64,000 bases of DNA from contig JACPYS010000012.1 of the NCBI GenBank assembly GCA_016195915.1, positions 124,001 to 188,000 on the forward strand, given 5' to 3'. Within the stretch, counting starts at the first letter, position 1; each line of letters opens with the position of its first letter. Below the pieces are notes generated by a model. It saw only the letters and a program-made list of their open reading frames with translations, did no database searches and was not told where the DNA came from. This document shows positions 63,520 through 64,000 of this stretch, in pieces. Both the position numbers and the translations under genes were made by a program. Source of the DNA: Betaproteobacteria bacterium (GTDB lineage Bacteria > Pseudomonadota > Gammaproteobacteria > Burkholderiales > SG8-39).

Positions 63520-64000
63520 CTACTCAGCGGGTGCCAGAGGCGCGACCGAAACACCACGCACCTTGTGTCTCGCGATCAACTGTGCAACAAGACCTGACCC
63601 CTTGATGTCCTCGGCGAATTCGCACAGGTACTTCGCACCCGCGTCGCGTCCGCGCGGTGTGCCGATCGCCTGCTGGATCGCCGTGAAGCGGCCCTCCAGA
63701 ATGCGTGATCCGGGAAGCTTTTCGGCGTCGCTTACCAGACGGGGTTTGAGCCCGGCCAGTACCTCGAGTTTGTCTTTGACGAACAGGTCGAACGAGGCAT
63801 CGAGTCCCTGCGCCGGGACGAGACGAGCGTGCTTGAGGCTGCGTTTCAGATACAGATCGTAGGCGCTCTTGTCCGCCACTGCGATACGAACGCCTGCGCG
63901 GTCCACGTCCGCAATCGTGCGAATTGCAGAACCGGCGGGCACCAGATACGTGGCTTCGATTTCAAGATAGGCGGCCGTGAACGCAATTTCGGTCGCGCGC
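63520..64000 (-). CDS. periplasmic substrate-binding protein, C-terminal part (cut by window edge)
   Basis: The frame is open from the window end and encodes about 160 residues. The sequence (EIEATYLVPAGSAIRTIADV, then GVRIAVADKSAYDLYLKRSL) matches family-3 type binding proteins of ABC transporters. The start, signal peptide and ligand-binding first lobe lie outside the window. Substrate is unknown. Confidence 0.8.
   Translation of the reverse strand, partial: RATEIAFTAAYLEIEATYLVPAGSAIRTIADVDRAGVRIAVADKSAYDLYLKRSLKHARLVPAQGLDASFDLFVKDKLEVLAGLKPRLVSDAEKLPGSRILEGRFTAIQQAIGTPRGRDAGAKYLCEFAEDIKGSGLVAQLIARHKVRGVSVAPLAPAE

Overview
The window is high-G+C bacterial DNA. The gene set points to a betaproteobacterium, most likely Burkholderiales or a relative: two TRAP transporters, a Bug/TctC-type tricarboxylate receptor, a Liv-type ABC transporter next to heterotetrameric sarcosine oxidase, and a single-chain PurL of about 1320 aa. 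This is inferred from gene content and sequence style, not from a phylogenetic marker. I see no rRNA, tRNA, CRISPR array, insertion sequence or integrase.

Layout. 1-2700: the end of a TRAP operon (dctP tail, dctQ, dctM). 2707-6822: a mechanosensitive channel, a membrane haem/2Fe-2S protein and a di-haem peroxidase. 6875-11186: a MacAB-like tripartite ABC exporter (two FtsX permeases, ATPase, adaptor). 11290-14945: an MFS transporter, a superoxide dismutase-rhodanese fusion, a GNAT acetyltransferase and an MhpD-like hydratase. 15172-17205: a DUF4258/DUF2283 pair and an M20 peptidase. 17218-22900 (minus): one operon with a Bug receptor, an in-frame-UGA UGSC-type selenoprotein, its overlapping partner gene, and a TRAP transporter. 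23262-26808: a large zinc-ribbon/cyclase/AAA/TPR regulator followed by a small frameshifted ORF.

26900-35000 is an accessory defence region inserted next to soxG. It holds the wreck of a class 1 DISARM locus (broken drmD, the first 36 codons of drmMI, the last HKD half of drmC), a HigBA-like toxin-antitoxin pair lodged between 46-bp direct repeats, an AbiEi/AbiEii-type pair, and an AAA ATPase plus TOPRIM/DUF4276-like pair. That last pair is bracketed by two diverged copies of the soxG 3' end.

34989-45803 (minus) looks like a catabolic region: soxB-soxD-soxA-soxG, livKHMGF and an FAD-dependent hydroxyacid dehydrogenase. Divergent from it, with overlapping start codons, is a fused hydantoinase/5-oxoprolinase that carries a one-base shift in a G9 tract. 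49500-57971: a giant coiled-coil/AsmA-like membrane protein, purL and a RidA-like gene. 57972-64000 is a second decaying accessory segment: VapBC, a truncated AAA ATPase abutting a DnaB paralogue that lacks the Walker A lysine, two antitoxin genes whose PIN toxins are decayed, an Asn-glycosylase-type asparaginase and the end of a periplasmic binding protein.

The strongest leads are the selenoprotein with its SECIS-like hairpin at 21520-21552, the soxG-repeat-flanked defence pair, the DISARM ruin, and the coiled-coil/AsmA protein.
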